Shown here: positions 1 to 13,030 of the stretch, piece by piece
How positions within the stretch are numbered: the first letter of the stretch is position 1
Layout of the letters: the number at the start of each line of letters is the position of its first letter
DNA from: Colwellia sp. 12G3
GTDB lineage: Bacteria; Pseudomonadota; Gammaproteobacteria; Enterobacterales; Alteromonadaceae
DNA: 64,000 nucleotides
Direction: 5' to 3'
Assembly (NCBI RefSeq): GCF_002836775.1
Contig: NZ_PJAQ01000028.1
Coordinates: 62,001 to 126,000, forward strand
Notes under the pieces: model-generated
Seen by the model: the letters and a program-made list of their open reading frames with translations, nothing else
The model's database searches: none
Told to the model about the DNA's origin: nothing
Made by a program: the position numbers and the translations under genes

Positions 1-178
1 AAGCATTAAGACTTTGACTTTCAATGCTGTCCTCTTTCGCATAATCTTTACATAAGCTAACAAGACTCATGACATAACTTTCTGATGCTTCCATCAATTC
101 AGGTTCAGACGCTTCTTCGCTATAAGCTACATTTGAAGATAGCGCTAATAACGTTAGTATCAACATTGTTTTTTTCAT
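1..178 (-). CDS. Small exported protein, C-terminus outside the window
   Basis: On the minus strand an ATG at 178 opens a frame that runs off the window start, giving about 59 residues. It begins MKKTMLILTLLALSSNVAYS, a textbook Sec signal peptide with probable cleavage after AYS. The mature start is acidic (EEASEPELMEASES). A purine-rich stretch, GAAGAAAG, lies just before the start. It follows the 205-441 gene by 26 bases on the same strand and may be co-transcribed. I do not recognise a family. A periplasmic location is inferred from the leader only. Confidence 0.6.
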   Translation of the reverse strand, partial: MKKTMLILTLLALSSNVAYSEEASEPELMEASESYVMSLVSLCKDYAKEDSIESQSLNA

Positions 179-204
179 TTTTCTTTCTTCCAATAAAAAG
201 TTAA

Positions 205-441
205 TTAAATATCCCAATAGTTACTAAACGAGTTGAGCTGTCTATCGAGTGATCTTTGTTCATGAATTGAATCCAGTTTTTGCCTGGTAATATATTTATC
301 TTTAACAGCCTTTCTAATCGCTTTTTTACTATTCAGAGACATTACCGAATCATAATCCATTTCAAAATCTGCAATAGCAGAATCAAAACCTGAATTACTG
401 TTAATTTCTATATCAGTACTTTCAGACTTATCACTATTCAT
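205..441 (-). CDS. Small acidic protein, possibly PA3496-like
   Basis: This 78-residue protein has no signal peptide. Its N-terminal half is acidic and serine-rich (DKSESTDIEINSNS). A basic stretch (KKAIRKAVKDK) precedes a helical tail that ends in an aromatic/acidic tip (NSFSNYWDI). An acidic start followed by a charged helical tail of the R-L-D-x(4)-R-x-L-D-x-x-L type is reminiscent of the small PA3496-family proteins, but this is recall only. It lies upstream of the exported protein at 1-178 on the same strand, 26 bases apart. Confidence 0.5.
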   Translation of the reverse strand: MNSDKSESTDIEINSNSGFDSAIADFEMDYDSVMSLNSKKAIRKAVKDKYITRQKLDSIHEQRSLDRQLNSFSNYWDI

Positions 442-664
442 TTTTTTACCTTATAAAAAGAATCCGTTAATTTTCATAAGATAATGTGCTTAATTTTTAA
501 AATTAGAAAGCAAAAAATTTTTGCTCTGTTAATAAAAATTTTTTATCAAACTGGCTTTATAGGGATAGTTAGAATCAGGAAATAGGAGGGAATTAGCTAA
601 GAGAAAAGAAGATAAGATCAGAGAAAATAAACATACGACGATTCATATGTTTATCTACAGTATT

Positions 665-829
665 ATTTATAACCGTTCCATTAAGTTTGTGTCTTGTTGT
701 GCGCAGGAAAAACAATTCTGGAGTAGGCCCTTGATTGACCAATAGTGGGCTATTGGGATTAAGAGTAACGCCGCCTTGGAGTATGTTAACCTGCATCAAT
801 GGGCAGTGATTTATGGGATTGGTATTACC
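665..829 (-). repeat. Interspersed repeat, copy A (about 165 bp)
   Basis: Read on the minus strand, this stretch matches 14178-14342 closely along its whole length. Shared blocks include CCAAGGCGGCGTT, ATTGGTCAATCAAG and ACAAACTTAATGGAAC. It starts GTAATACC, as the other copies do. A 68-codon open frame across it (593-799) is a by-product of the repeat. It sits in the gap between the small-protein pair and mgtE. Diverged copies are at 47842-47932 and 56225-56300. Confidence 0.8.
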
Positions 830-835
830 TGTTTT

Positions 836-2182
836 CTAAAGCAATAATAACGTACCACAGCCAAGAAAAGCGATAAAACCAAAGATATCGGTGACTGTTG
901 TTAGAATTACGGCTCCGGATAATGCGGGGTCTATGTTGAATTTATTTAACATCCACGGCACCCAAACCCCCGAGAGTGAAGCGACAATAATATTACCTAA
1001 GATAGCGATACAAATAGTCAGGGATAACATAGGGTTACCAAACCAGAAAAAGGTAATAATCCCGATAACAGCTGACCATAAAAGACCATTGATCACGCCA
1101 ACTTTCAATTCTTTTTTTACAATATCTTGTCTGTTAGCATCGGTGATTTGCCCTAAGGCTAAACCTCTGATAATTAATGTTAATGTTTGACTTCCTGAAA
1201 TCCCCCCCATTGATGCAACCACAGGCATTAGCACAGCTAAAGCAACTACTTGCTGCAAAGTAGCTTCGAATAGCCCGATAAACCAAGAGGCCAAAAAAGC
1301 AGTGATTAAATTGATCCCTAACCAGATAGCCCTGTTTTTACTACTTAACCAAACATTAGCAAATAAATCTTCTTCATCGCTTAAACCCGCGGATTGTATT
1401 AATTGGTTATCTTTTTGTTGTTCTTTAAATTTAAACGCTGCATGTAAATCTAGACGTCCCGTTAAACAACCCTCCGCATCTATTATAGGTAGTGCCGATT
1501 TTCCGGAAGATATAACTTCATCTACCGCTTCTGTTATGTCTTTATTTGCATCAATTCCCAATATTTCTTGATAAACAACATCAATTAATGGCTTATCATC
1601 GTCCAAGCTTAATAATTGACTAATCGGTATACCACCTAATAACTTAGCTTGATTATCGATAACATAAATGATGTCAGTTAACATGGGTTGATTTCGCGCA
1701 CAAAGCTTCTTTGCTGCTGATACTTTTAACTTGTGCGATACATTAATTTCGTCATAGCTTTGCCAATGGCCCACTTCAATATCTGAGTAATCTTGTGCCT
1801 TTTTAAAGTGTTCTTTTTGTTTTGCTGTCATTTTAGTAACAGCATATTCAATAAATCGCTCACTCAAACCTTCGGTGAGTTCAAGTAAGCTGTTTGCATC
1901 TAGACGGTCAAACAGTGGAAGACAGGCATCTTCATCCAGTTCATTTAATAACATTTGTCTAGATTCATTCTTCATTTCTAGAAAAATGCTTTGTTGGAAA
2001 TCAATGCTAAATAATCCCCATAACATCAATCGTCTATTGAGCGGGAATGCTTCCAAAAAGGTAGCTACATGTTCTGGTAATAAATCTCTTTCAATATCAG
2101 AGGCTAAGTCAGTTAATTGAAGGTCATTAGCAAATAGCTCATCCGATTTTTCGATGTATTCCGTAAAGAGTTCTAAAGACAT
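836..2182 (-). CDS. mgtE: Magnesium transporter MgtE
   Basis: This is a Mg2+ channel/transporter of the inner membrane. The 448 residues follow the MgtE order. An acidic helical N domain (about 1-130) is followed by a CBS-pair region (about 135-265) that senses cytosolic Mg2+ in this family. A C-terminal membrane domain of about five helices follows (about 285-448). The membrane part carries the family signature MPVVASMGGISGSQT in the pore-lining segment and the closing motif ILTTVTDIFGF. Length is normal. The start MSLELFTEYIEKS gives a complete N domain. It is a single gene, divergent from the beta-galactosidase gene. I see no Mg2+ riboswitch-like structure in the 360-base upstream gap. Confidence 0.95.
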   Translation of the reverse strand: MSLELFTEYIEKSDELFANDLQLTDLASDIERDLLPEHVATFLEAFPLNRRLMLWGLFSIDFQQSIFLEMKNESRQMLLNELDEDACLPLFDRLDANSLLELTEGLSERFIEYAVTKMTAKQKEHFKKAQDYSDIEVGHWQSYDEINVSHKLKVSAAKKLCARNQPMLTDIIYVIDNQAKLLGGIPISQLLSLDDDKPLIDVVYQEILGIDANKDITEAVDEVISSGKSALPIIDAEGCLTGRLDLHAAFKFKEQQKDNQLIQSAGLSDEEDLFANVWLSSKNRAIWLGINLITAFLASWFIGLFEATLQQVVALAVLMPVVASMGGISGSQTLTLIIRGLALGQITDANRQDIVKKELKVGVINGLLWSAVIGIITFFWFGNPMLSLTICIAILGNIIVASLSGVWVPWMLNKFNIDPALSGAVILTTVTDIFGFIAFLGCGTLLLL

Positions 2183-5785
<3,603 letters not shown>

Positions 5786-5882
5786 ATCGTAACGTTATCA
5801 ACATTAACAACGTTAATTAATACCAAATAGACTAAGTACAAGCTGTGCGGCAGTGCATGGGTTAGATTTTAAAGAGGCAATA

Positions 5883-8243
5883 ATGACTACAGCTAAAACA
5901 CCTGATTTTTCTGACATTGAGATTCTTCAATTATTAACTCAGCAATACCAATTGTCGGGACAATTAAAAAGCCTGCCCGGTTATTGCGATCAAAACTTAT
6001 TACTGACTACTGCTGATCATGAGCAATATATTGTAAAAATTGCTAACTCAGCCGAGCCAGAAATTGAGTTGGCAATGCAAAATGCAGCCATGACACATTT
6101 AACTGAAAAAAAATGTGCCGTGCCTCATGCATTAGTTAATAAACAAGGTGATACCATCACCACGATGACCGATGGACAGCAAAAGTCTTTCTGTATGCGT
6201 GTATTAACCTTCCTGCAAGGACAGTTTTATGCCGAGGCAAATAGCCTCAGCCATACCCCTGCCCTTTGGTCTGACTTAGGTAAATTTATAGGCCATCTTG
6301 ATCTTGCCCTCGCTGATTTTCAGCATCCCGGTGCCTATCGTTATCTTGATTGGGATTTAGCCCAAGGTTATCGAATGTGTATGAGTAAAAAACATCTACT
6401 CAACACCCAACAAGCCGCTATTGTTGAAAAATTCTTATCTATGTATCAAACACAAACAATGCCGTTGTTAGCGCAATTACCCCAAGGCATTATTCATAAC
6501 GATGCCAATGATTATAATTTGCTGATAGATGATATGAATGCACCGAGAAAAATAACTGGGCTCATTGATTTTGGCGATATGGTATATAGCCATATCGTTA
6601 ATGAATTAGCCATTGCTTGCGCTTATGCGTTAATGGGCGAAAAAAGCAAACAACAAGATATTCTGAGCACATTTAAAACTATTGTTGCTAGCTACCACCA
6701 AGTTAGACCATTACAAGATGTTGAATTAGAAGTACTGTATTCGTTAGTTGCCTTACGTTTATGTACTACCGTCTGTAACTCAGCCTTAGCTATAATAGAA
6801 GAGCCTGAAAATGATTATTTATTGATATCAGTGAAACCTGCTTGGCAGTTACTTGAACAATTCAGCGCGTTAAATTCTTACGCTGTGTTATGTCAGTTAC
6901 GTCAAGCCTGTCAATTAACTGTTGATAGCGGAAAATTGCCTGCAGACATCATCAGTTACCGCAGTAAACATTTAGGTAAAACGTTAAGTTTAAGCTACCA
7001 AGAGCCATTAAAAATGGTCCGCGGCCAAGGGGCATATTTGTTCAACGAGCAAGGCGTACCGTATTTAGATATGGTGAACAACGTCTGCCATGTTGGTCAC
7101 TGTCACCCTAAAGTAGTTGCTGCTGCGCAAGCGCAAATGGCCAAGCTCAATACCAATACTCGTTACTTACATGACAACATCATTAATTACGCTGATAAAC
7201 TGCTAGCGACCATGCCAGACGAGTTGTCCGTCTGTATGTTGGTAAATTCAGGCAGTGAAGCCAATGAATTAGCCTTTCGCTTAGCGCGTTATTACACCAA
7301 AGCCACCGAATTACTTGTGGTCGATGGTGCTTATCATGGCAATACCAATGCCTGTATTGAAGCCAGCCCTTATAAATTTGATGGCCCTGGCGGTGAAGGA
7401 GCACAGCCTTATGTGCATAAGGTAAGCTTGCCTGATCCTTACCGAGGCGAGTTTTTAGGTAATACGCCAGAATCCGCTAATGCGTATGCCAATAGCGTTA
7501 AAGAATCACTGGCAAAAATAGAGCGTGCCGGTAAAAAGCCTAGCGCCTTTATTTGTGAATCACTGCAAGGTGTTGCCGGGCAAATTATTATGCCTGACGG
7601 TTATTTAACTAACGTTTATCAATTAGTACGAGACGCTGGCGGCGTTTGTATTGCCGATGAAGTACAAGTTGGCTTTGGTCGAGTCGGCACTCATATGTGG
7701 GCGTTTGAAACCCAAGACGTGGTGCCTGATATTGTTACTTTAGGCAAACCTATTGGTAATGGTCACCCAATGGCCGCCGTTATTACTACGCAAGCAATTG
7801 CTGATGCTTTTGTCACAGGTATGGAATATTTTAATACCTTTGGTGGTAACCCTGTCTCTTGTGCTATCGGCATGGCGGTACTTGATGTTATCGAAGAAGA
7901 ACAGTTACAAAAACATGCGTTAATCACCGGTCAATACTTCCAAGAAAAGCTAACAGAACTTCAACAGCAATTTAAGCTTATTGGGGATGTACGCGGTTTA
8001 GGTTTGTTTATTGGTGTTGAATTAGTTGAAGACCGCATAACTAAAAAACCCGCTACCGATAAAACATCCTGGTTAGTGGAGTTTTTCAAACAACACCGTA
8101 TATTGCTCAGCACCGAAGGCGCCTTTTACAACATATTAAAAATTAAACCGCCATTAGCTTTTACCCAAACTGATGCGGATAAATTTATTGAGGTGCTTCG
8201 TTTAGGGTTAACTGAGCTCGAGAATAATTCAGTTAATAACTAA
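5883..8243 (+). CDS. Fusion of APH-type kinase and class III PLP phospho-lyase
   Basis: The protein has two enzymes in one chain. Residues about 1-330 are an aminoglycoside/choline-kinase-like domain, with the catalytic loop HNDANDYN (H205, D207, N212) and Mg2+ motif DFGD at D229. Residues about 360-786 are a class III aminotransferase fold with [26 protein letters not shown] and the PLP lysine K622 in [11 protein letters not shown]. This pairing matches hydroxylysine kinase joined to the AGXT2L1/AGXT2L2 ammonia-phospho-lyases, which act on phosphoethanolamine or 5-phosphohydroxylysine. Bacterial relatives often also carry an M23 peptidase domain, which is absent here. I chose ATG 5883 because AAAGAGG lies five bases before it; a GTG at 5853 adds ten residues. 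The substrate is not fixed by sequence. Confidence 0.85.
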   Translation: MTTAKTPDFSDIEILQLLTQQYQLSGQLKSLPGYCDQNLLLTTADHEQYIVKIANSAEPEIELAMQNAAMTHLTEKKCAVPHALVNKQGDTITTMTDGQQKSFCMRVLTFLQGQFYAEANSLSHTPALWSDLGKFIGHLDLALADFQHPGAYRYLDWDLAQGYRMCMSKKHLLNTQQAAIVEKFLSMYQTQTMPLLAQLPQGIIHNDANDYNLLIDDMNAPRKITGLIDFGDMVYSHIVNELAIACAYALMGEKSKQQDILSTFKTIVASYHQVRPLQDVELEVLYSLVALRLCTTVCNSALAIIEEPENDYLLISVKPAWQLLEQFSALNSYAVLCQLRQACQLTVDSGKLPADIISYRSKHLGKTLSLSYQEPLKMVRGQGAYLFNEQGVPYLDMVNNVCHVGHCHPKVVAAAQAQMAKLNTNTRYLHDNIINYADKLLATMPDELSVCMLVNSGSEANELAFRLARYYTKATELLVVDGAYHGNTNACIEASPYKFDGPGGEGAQPYVHKVSLPDPYRGEFLGNTPESANAYANSVKESLAKIERAGKKPSAFICESLQGVAGQIIMPDGYLTNVYQLVRDAGGVCIADEVQVGFGRVGTHMWAFETQDVVPDIVTLGKPIGNGHPMAAVITTQAIADAFVTGMEYFNTFGGNPVSCAIGMAVLDVIEEEQLQKHALITGQYFQEKLTELQQQFKLIGDVRGLGLFIGVELVEDRITKKPATDKTSWLVEFFKQHRILLSTEGAFYNILKIKPPLAFTQTDADKFIEVLRLGLTELENNSVNN

Positions 8244-8599
8244 TTCAGCGATTTAATTCGTCATTCAAATCACATAAATCACACGACCAACACAACGAGA
8301 AGTACAGTAATAATAAGGGGGCTCTACTAAACTTATTACTGCTTTCTTGCTGTAGCTATAATATTTACAACATGATTGAGCAATGATTTTTATACATAAT
8401 TCAATCATGTTAATTGTTTTGCATATTGGTTGATGTCTGCTGTTATCTTGTATTTTTGGAAGAGACTATTATGCGTATGTATAAAAAGTTATAAACATGA
8501 TTAAAATAGAATAATAAACTCTAAAAAACTATTGCAAATAGTTAATGATTGAACTAAAAAATACAGTGTAAATTAAATTGTATTATGGAGTTTATTCAT
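8244..8599. other. Gene-free gap with two hairpins
   Basis: No gene is visible. Two inverted repeats stand out. At about 8303-8342, CAGTAATAA pairs with TTATTACTG. At 8369-8411, AACATGATTGA pairs perfectly with TCAATCATGTT across a 21-base loop. Neither is followed by a clean T-run, so a terminator role for the upstream gene is only possible. The rest is AT-rich and must contain the maoP promoter. Confidence 0.45.
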
Positions 8600-8974
8600 A
8601 TGATTAATGTAACTATATCAAAAGACAGTTTTAAGTCTGTTAGACGTTTTTATGACGATAAAAATTACCCTAAAGGAATCAGTCGCTCGGGTGATTTCAC
8701 TTTAAACGAAACCCACATTTTAGAGGAATATGGGGTTGCATTAAAGGAACTATCAATAGGGCTTCGTATACCCATAACCGATGATGAACAACACTTTGTA
8801 GATGTTTGTCATGGTCGAGCGGAAATTGAAAGTGTGATCGAAAAAACATGGGTGAAATATAATGATAAAGTTTTAACACCCAAACAATTTCATACTCTCT
8901 TTGGACAGACCAAAATATCAACTTATGAAGAAGAAGAAGAAGAAGAAGAAAGTCCAGATGACGATACAGATTAG
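8600..8974 (+). CDS. maoP: MaoP-like protein (DUF413/YifE)
   Basis: The protein belongs to the DUF413 family typified by E. coli MaoP (YifE), which is needed for organisation of the Ori macrodomain. The core matches that family: FYDDKNYPKGISRSGDFT, the LEEYG block, the conserved acidic DDEQHFVDVCHG segment, W-x-K-Y, and PKQFHTLFGQ. The last about 20 residues are a run of glutamates and aspartates coded by a GAA repeat (about 8928-8949), which could vary in length. I prefer the ATG at 8600 because GGAG lies nine bases before it; ATG 8585 would add MEFIH without a ribosome site. The gene stands alone. Confidence 0.85.
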   Translation: MINVTISKDSFKSVRRFYDDKNYPKGISRSGDFTLNETHILEEYGVALKELSIGLRIPITDDEQHFVDVCHGRAEIESVIEKTWVKYNDKVLTPKQFHTLFGQTKISTYEEEEEEEESPDDDTD

Positions 8975-9235
8975 ATGAGCATATCATTATATACTGGTAC
9001 TTGACTGAATACATTCAGCTAGGTAATAAGAAATAATTAGCCATAATGCATAAATATTTCTTTGTATACCTAACTGTGTATTACTAAAACGCTAGTTATA
9101 TGGCATTAAGGGGTACATAGATATGGCCCCCTTTAAGCCTTGCAGACATCCATTGTAAGTCTTAAATAATCGTGATTTTTTTGTAAACTATCATGAGTTG
9201 AAGTTTCCCACAGAGCTAACAAAACGCTCAAGGCA

Positions 9236-9748
9236 TTATTTAGTAGAGTTTATTTTTTTATTGTTATTATAATCCTTTGGAAATAACTCATTCTCTTTTT
9301 TCTTTTGAAAACTCAACCAGTTAATCCAACCAAAAATGATACACATCAACCAAGTAAAATAATCAATTAACAGTAATTCATTCCTTTGTACACCCACATT
9401 ACGTATAAATGCAGACCACTTCAGAAAGCCATTACCTTGTTTGAATTTAAATACCCTATCATCGTGTACGGCCCATAAGTAATTATATTGAAAGCAGAAA
9501 TCATGCAAAATTACGGGAATTAATAATAACCCTGTTGGCGAATATAAAAGCCAAACAATTGCAGGGTATGAACTTCCATCAAAAACAAACCCTTGAGGTA
9601 CAACAACAACTCTCTTGTTGGGCAATACGTAGTGCCAATCTTCAATGAGTTGCCATTGACGTTTTCTAAAAAGTAATCGCCATAATTTGGATACAAGTGA
9701 AAAATGTTGCGTTTTTATTGGGTATGGTTGCAGTTTTGGCATTTCCAT
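9236..9748 (-). CDS. DUF1353 family protein
   Basis: This 170-residue protein has the DUF1353 core: PQGFVFDGSSYPAIVW, the SPTG turn and ILHDFCFQYNY. The family is found in phages and in bacterial chromosomes, and its biochemical role is unknown to me. The conserved D-G-S-S and H-D residues suggest a small hydrolase-like or structural fold, but that is inference. A hydrophobic stretch near residues 128-145 (LLLIDYFTWLMCIIFGW) may be a membrane anchor, and the tail is lysine- and asparagine-rich. No other phage gene lies near it. Confidence 0.75.
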   Translation of the reverse strand: MEMPKLQPYPIKTQHFSLVSKLWRLLFRKRQWQLIEDWHYVLPNKRVVVVPQGFVFDGSSYPAIVWLLYSPTGLLLIPVILHDFCFQYNYLWAVHDDRVFKFKQGNGFLKWSAFIRNVGVQRNELLLIDYFTWLMCIIFGWINWLSFQKKKENELFPKDYNNNKKINSTK

Positions 9749-9919
9749 AACGTTTATAATTTAATTAATAATGAATGTCATAATTTTACAGTTAAATGGG
9801 TATAAAGACAAAACGCAAAATTTTACTTGGACTAATCCAAAAAATCTATCAACGCCCCTCACTTAGGAGAACGATATTTTTTGAGTGATTAACTGCATAC
9901 ATCGAATAAGCGATTAATG

Positions 9920-11434
9920 TTATGTAAAGTCATGCCTGCCAGCTGATAAAGGACTATCCATAACGTTTACTGATGATGATTTTTCAGCTGAAGTTTTCAC
10001 CATCAAATACTTCACTTTAAAGCCCGCATACGCACAGATAATGCCGATAATCGGCGATAGCCAATTAAAGAAACAAAACACCGCATAGTCCAATGGATTG
10101 ATCAGTAATACCGACTGCATATAAGCACCACAGGTATTCCAAGGAATCAAAGGAGAAGTTACTGTGCCGCCATCTTCTAAAGCGCGTGATAAGTTTTCTG
10201 GCGCAAGCGAGCGGCGCGTGTACTCGTCTTTAAACATACGTCCGGGCATAACAATTGCGATATATTGATCAGCGGCAATACAGTTAGTACCAAAAGCCGT
10301 CACTATCGTGGTTGAAATCAGCGTTCCAACACTGCTGGTCACGCCTATTAAGCTTTCAACAACGCGCTTTAATAAGCCTACTTTTTCCATTATTGAGCCA
10401 AAAGTCATGGCTGAGATGATTAACCAAATGGTATTAAGCATTGAGCCCATGCCGCCGCCACTTAATAAATTATCAACGACTTTATTACCAGTATCAAGTG
10501 ATACACCTGCGAACATAACTTGCCAAACCACCATAATATTGGCTTCTACTGCAGATAAACCATCATTGGCATAATAGATAATAAGGTCTTGTTGAAATAA
10601 TACCGCCCATACCGCGCCAGCAATAGCGCCAATGCCTATTGCAGGAAACGCAGGCATTTTATTAACCGCTAAGAGCAAGGTGATAAACAACGGAAGCAGC
10701 AAATACCAAGCGATAAAAAATTCACTTTCTAAACTTACTAGCAGTTGTTCAATGTCAGTATTCGAGACTTGGCTGGTATTATTTAAGCCGAGGAAGAAAA
10801 ATAATATCAAGGTAATAACAAAACTAGGCACCGTACTCCACATCATATTTTCAATGTGAACAAACAATTCAGTACCGGCAATGGCTGGCGCAAGATTGGT
10901 GGTATCTGATAACGGTGAGAGTTTATCGCCAAAGTAAGCACCGCTAATAATTGCGCCTGCGGTCATAGGACCAGATGCACCAATGCCAGAAGAAACGCCC
11001 ATTAAAGCCACACCTATAGTGGCAGCTACCGTCCAGCTACTGCCAATGCATAAGGCGACTAATGCACAAATAATGCAGCAACAAATATAAAAATACTGAG
11101 GATTTAGAATTTGCAGGCCAAAATAGATCATCGTGGGTACTGTGCCGGCCAGCAACCAAGTGCCTATTAGTGAGCCTACTGCTAATAAAATTAAAATGGC
11201 GCCCAAGGTTAAGCTAATGCCTTTGACAATGCCTTCTTCAATTTCATGGCGTTGGTAGCCATTTTTCAAACCAATGATGCAAGCAATACCCGCACATAAC
11301 ATCAGTGCAATTTGATTAGGTCCTGACGACGAATCATCGCCAAAATAATAAACAGCGAGAAAGAGTAAACATAGTAATACTGCAATAGGAAATAAGGCAT
11401 CAAATAATGTTGGTTTTTGTCTTTTTTTTATCAT
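9920..11434 (-). CDS. nhaC: Na+/H+ antiporter NhaC
   Basis: This is an inner-membrane sodium/proton antiporter of the NhaC family. The chain has about 11 hydrophobic segments and the family's conserved regions GSLIGTWLLAGTVPTMIYFG, SSWTVAATIG and GAYFGDKLSPLSDTTNLAPA. It also has TAFGTNCIAADQYIAIVMPG and LEDGGTVTSPLIPWNTCGAY. Length (about 504) is normal. The reading frame extends to 11458, but that ATG lacks a ribosome site. AGGCGAG lies six bases before the ATG at 11434, so I use that start. It is a single gene, downstream of the saccharopine genes on the same strand but separated by about 415 bases that hold a palindromic element. Expected role: sodium and pH homeostasis in sea water. Confidence 0.93.
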   Translation of the reverse strand: MIKKRQKPTLFDALFPIAVLLCLLFLAVYYFGDDSSSGPNQIALMLCAGIACIIGLKNGYQRHEIEEGIVKGISLTLGAILILLAVGSLIGTWLLAGTVPTMIYFGLQILNPQYFYICCCIICALVALCIGSSWTVAATIGVALMGVSSGIGASGPMTAGAIISGAYFGDKLSPLSDTTNLAPAIAGTELFVHIENMMWSTVPSFVITLILFFFLGLNNTSQVSNTDIEQLLVSLESEFFIAWYLLLPLFITLLLAVNKMPAFPAIGIGAIAGAVWAVLFQQDLIIYYANDGLSAVEANIMVVWQVMFAGVSLDTGNKVVDNLLSGGGMGSMLNTIWLIISAMTFGSIMEKVGLLKRVVESLIGVTSSVGTLISTTIVTAFGTNCIAADQYIAIVMPGRMFKDEYTRRSLAPENLSRALEDGGTVTSPLIPWNTCGAYMQSVLLINPLDYAVFCFFNWLSPIIGIICAYAGFKVKYLMVKTSAEKSSSVNVMDSPLSAGRHDFT

Positions 11435-11522
11435 ATTCATCTCGCCTTTTATTTTCATGCCTATGTGGTTAACTAAGGCGCTAGGGTAATGTCATCTTCG
11501 CAATCTCTGATCTAAGCGCCAG

Positions 11523-11545
11523 CCGTTTTTACAAACAAAAACGGC
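11523..11545. terminator. Possible stem-loop terminator
   Basis: GCCGTTTTT pairs with AAAAACGGC around a short loop (11522-11545). The stem itself contains the T- and A-runs, so either strand could use it. It lies downstream of the saccharopine genes (minus strand) and upstream of nhaC. No extra T-run follows. Confidence 0.35.
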
Positions 11546-11556
11546 GATTAAATAGT

Positions 11557-11825
11557 TATACCAAGTTGATTAAGTTCTTTCCCACTCAGCGAGAATTAAA
11601 AGGCTTAGAGGCAAGGCATTGATTGAAGAGAATGGTTATTCCCTTATCAAAATCAATAACGCAGCATGTAAACCTTTTAAACTCGCCCTCTGGGAGCTTT
11701 CTCGATGTTCACTAACATCGTTAAGTTTATTTGATTTAGAATGACTAAACCGAAACAAATTTGCCTTGTTAATGAACATCGAGCAGAGCTCTGAGTTGGG
11801 AAGAAATTTAATCAAATTGGTATTA
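11557..11825. repeat. Palindromic MITE-like element, about 269 bp
   Basis: The two ends are inverted repeats of about 33 bases with a few mismatches. The left end reads TATACCAAGTTGATTAAGTT and the right end, reversed, reads ATACCAATTTGATTAAATTT. Both continue into TTCCCA-C-TCAG. Inside are a short hairpin (CGATGTT-CACT-AACATCG) and the palindrome CAGAGCTCTG. There is no open reading frame of note. The length, terminal repeats and lack of a gene fit a non-autonomous miniature element. It fills most of the gap between nhaC and the saccharopine dehydrogenase gene. Confidence 0.75.
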
Positions 11826-11849
11826 CTATCTAATCGCCGTATGTTTATT

Positions 11850-13010
11850 CTATTTAGCTACATGATTATGATGACCAATAGTCTCACCATGAGCTGTTAG
11901 CGCCGATAACCATTTATCAATTTGTTCAGGCTTGTCCGGTGCAGCACTAACACCTGCCGGCATTTCGTTATTCAATACTGACTCAATCGCTAAACTTACC
12001 GGTAACGATACTAAACGAGCCATTGCTTGCCCTTGCGCGTTTCCTTGGCTATCTAGATTATAACTTTGATGCCAAACAACCTTGCCTGCTTGGCGAACTT
12101 CAAGCTCTACACACATCACTACGCGATCAGCTTCGTTTTCGTCATACAGGTACTTTTGCTCAAGCTCTTGACTAATTTCAAGTAAACGCGCTTCGCCACT
12201 ACTGCCTTCTAACGTCGCTATTTCGTCAAATAATGGCTGCCACGCTGTAGACCAGCCATTTAAGCGCAAGGTTCCACGCACAAACTCTTGTACATCCCAA
12301 TCATCTTGAAAATTATACTGTTTGATGAAAGGCAGTGAATCTCTGTTTGGGTACGCTTGAAAAATTTCATTATGATCAGCTAACTTCGCTTGGTATTCGC
12401 TTAATGCTTCCCAAGGTGCATTTGACGTTTTAACCATGCCATCTGCTTGCCATTGAGCCTTTGAACGCAATGCTTTTAATACACCTAAAGGTGACCAGCT
12501 AAATTTATATTTAAAATCATTAGCAACTTTAGGGAAACCACCACAATACGAACGGAAGTAATGTTGGTTTTCAGCTGAAAACTCAGCACTATTTTGATAA
12601 CTATCAACCAGTAAATGCGCTAATAAATGATCAATACCTGGGTCTAAACCCACTTCATTAACAAAACACAGATTTAAGGCTTTTGCTTGTGCATCTAATT
12701 CAGCCATTTCGGGTGCGATATAACTACTCGAAACAAAGTGAGCTGCATGCTTCAAACAAAACTGCGCCACGGTTATGTGCAAGGTTGCTGGCAGCATAGA
12801 CACCAGTACATCGCCTTTTTGAACGGTATCAGCTAACGCATCCCAATCTAACTGACGAATATCAACCACTACATCTTCATTTTTCAGTGCTTGCTCGGCT
12901 TTTGCCAAGCTACGATTCCAAACAATAAGAGGTGTGTCTTTTTTTGCTAATTCGATAATACCCGGGGCTGCCGATAGTCCGGCGCCTAGCCAATGTATAG
13001 TATTTTTCAT
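11850..13010 (-). CDS. Saccharopine dehydrogenase, glutamate-forming type
   Basis: This enzyme is expected to cleave saccharopine oxidatively to alpha-aminoadipate semialdehyde and glutamate, the second step of the saccharopine route of lysine breakdown. The N-terminus is a Rossmann dinucleotide site (HWLGAGLSAAPGIIELAKK). Next come VSMLPATLH and the substrate region NEVGLDPGIDHLLAH, both typical of the saccharopine dehydrogenase/LKR-SDH C-half family. Length (386) fits. I chose ATG 13010 because AAAGGA lies at proper spacing; ATG 13016 would be too close. It follows the partner LYS1-like gene by about 50 bases on the same strand, so the pair should be an operon equal to the fused animal/plant LKR/SDH. 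Confidence 0.88.
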   Translation of the reverse strand: MKNTIHWLGAGLSAAPGIIELAKKDTPLIVWNRSLAKAEQALKNEDVVVDIRQLDWDALADTVQKGDVLVSMLPATLHITVAQFCLKHAAHFVSSSYIAPEMAELDAQAKALNLCFVNEVGLDPGIDHLLAHLLVDSYQNSAEFSAENQHYFRSYCGGFPKVANDFKYKFSWSPLGVLKALRSKAQWQADGMVKTSNAPWEALSEYQAKLADHNEIFQAYPNRDSLPFIKQYNFQDDWDVQEFVRGTLRLNGWSTAWQPLFDEIATLEGSSGEARLLEISQELEQKYLYDENEADRVVMCVELEVRQAGKVVWHQSYNLDSQGNAQGQAMARLVSLPVSLAIESVLNNEMPAGVSAAPDKPEQIDKWLSALTAHGETIGHHNHVAK

Positions 13011-13030
13011 GTTCATCCTTTATAGATTGA

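Noticed and set aside
593..799. 68-codon open frame
   Set aside because: It runs across repeat copy A and reads like the frame in copy B; it is a product of the repeat, not a gene.
9236..9748. Prophage remnant because of DUF1353
   Set aside because: No other phage-like gene or attachment site is visible around it.
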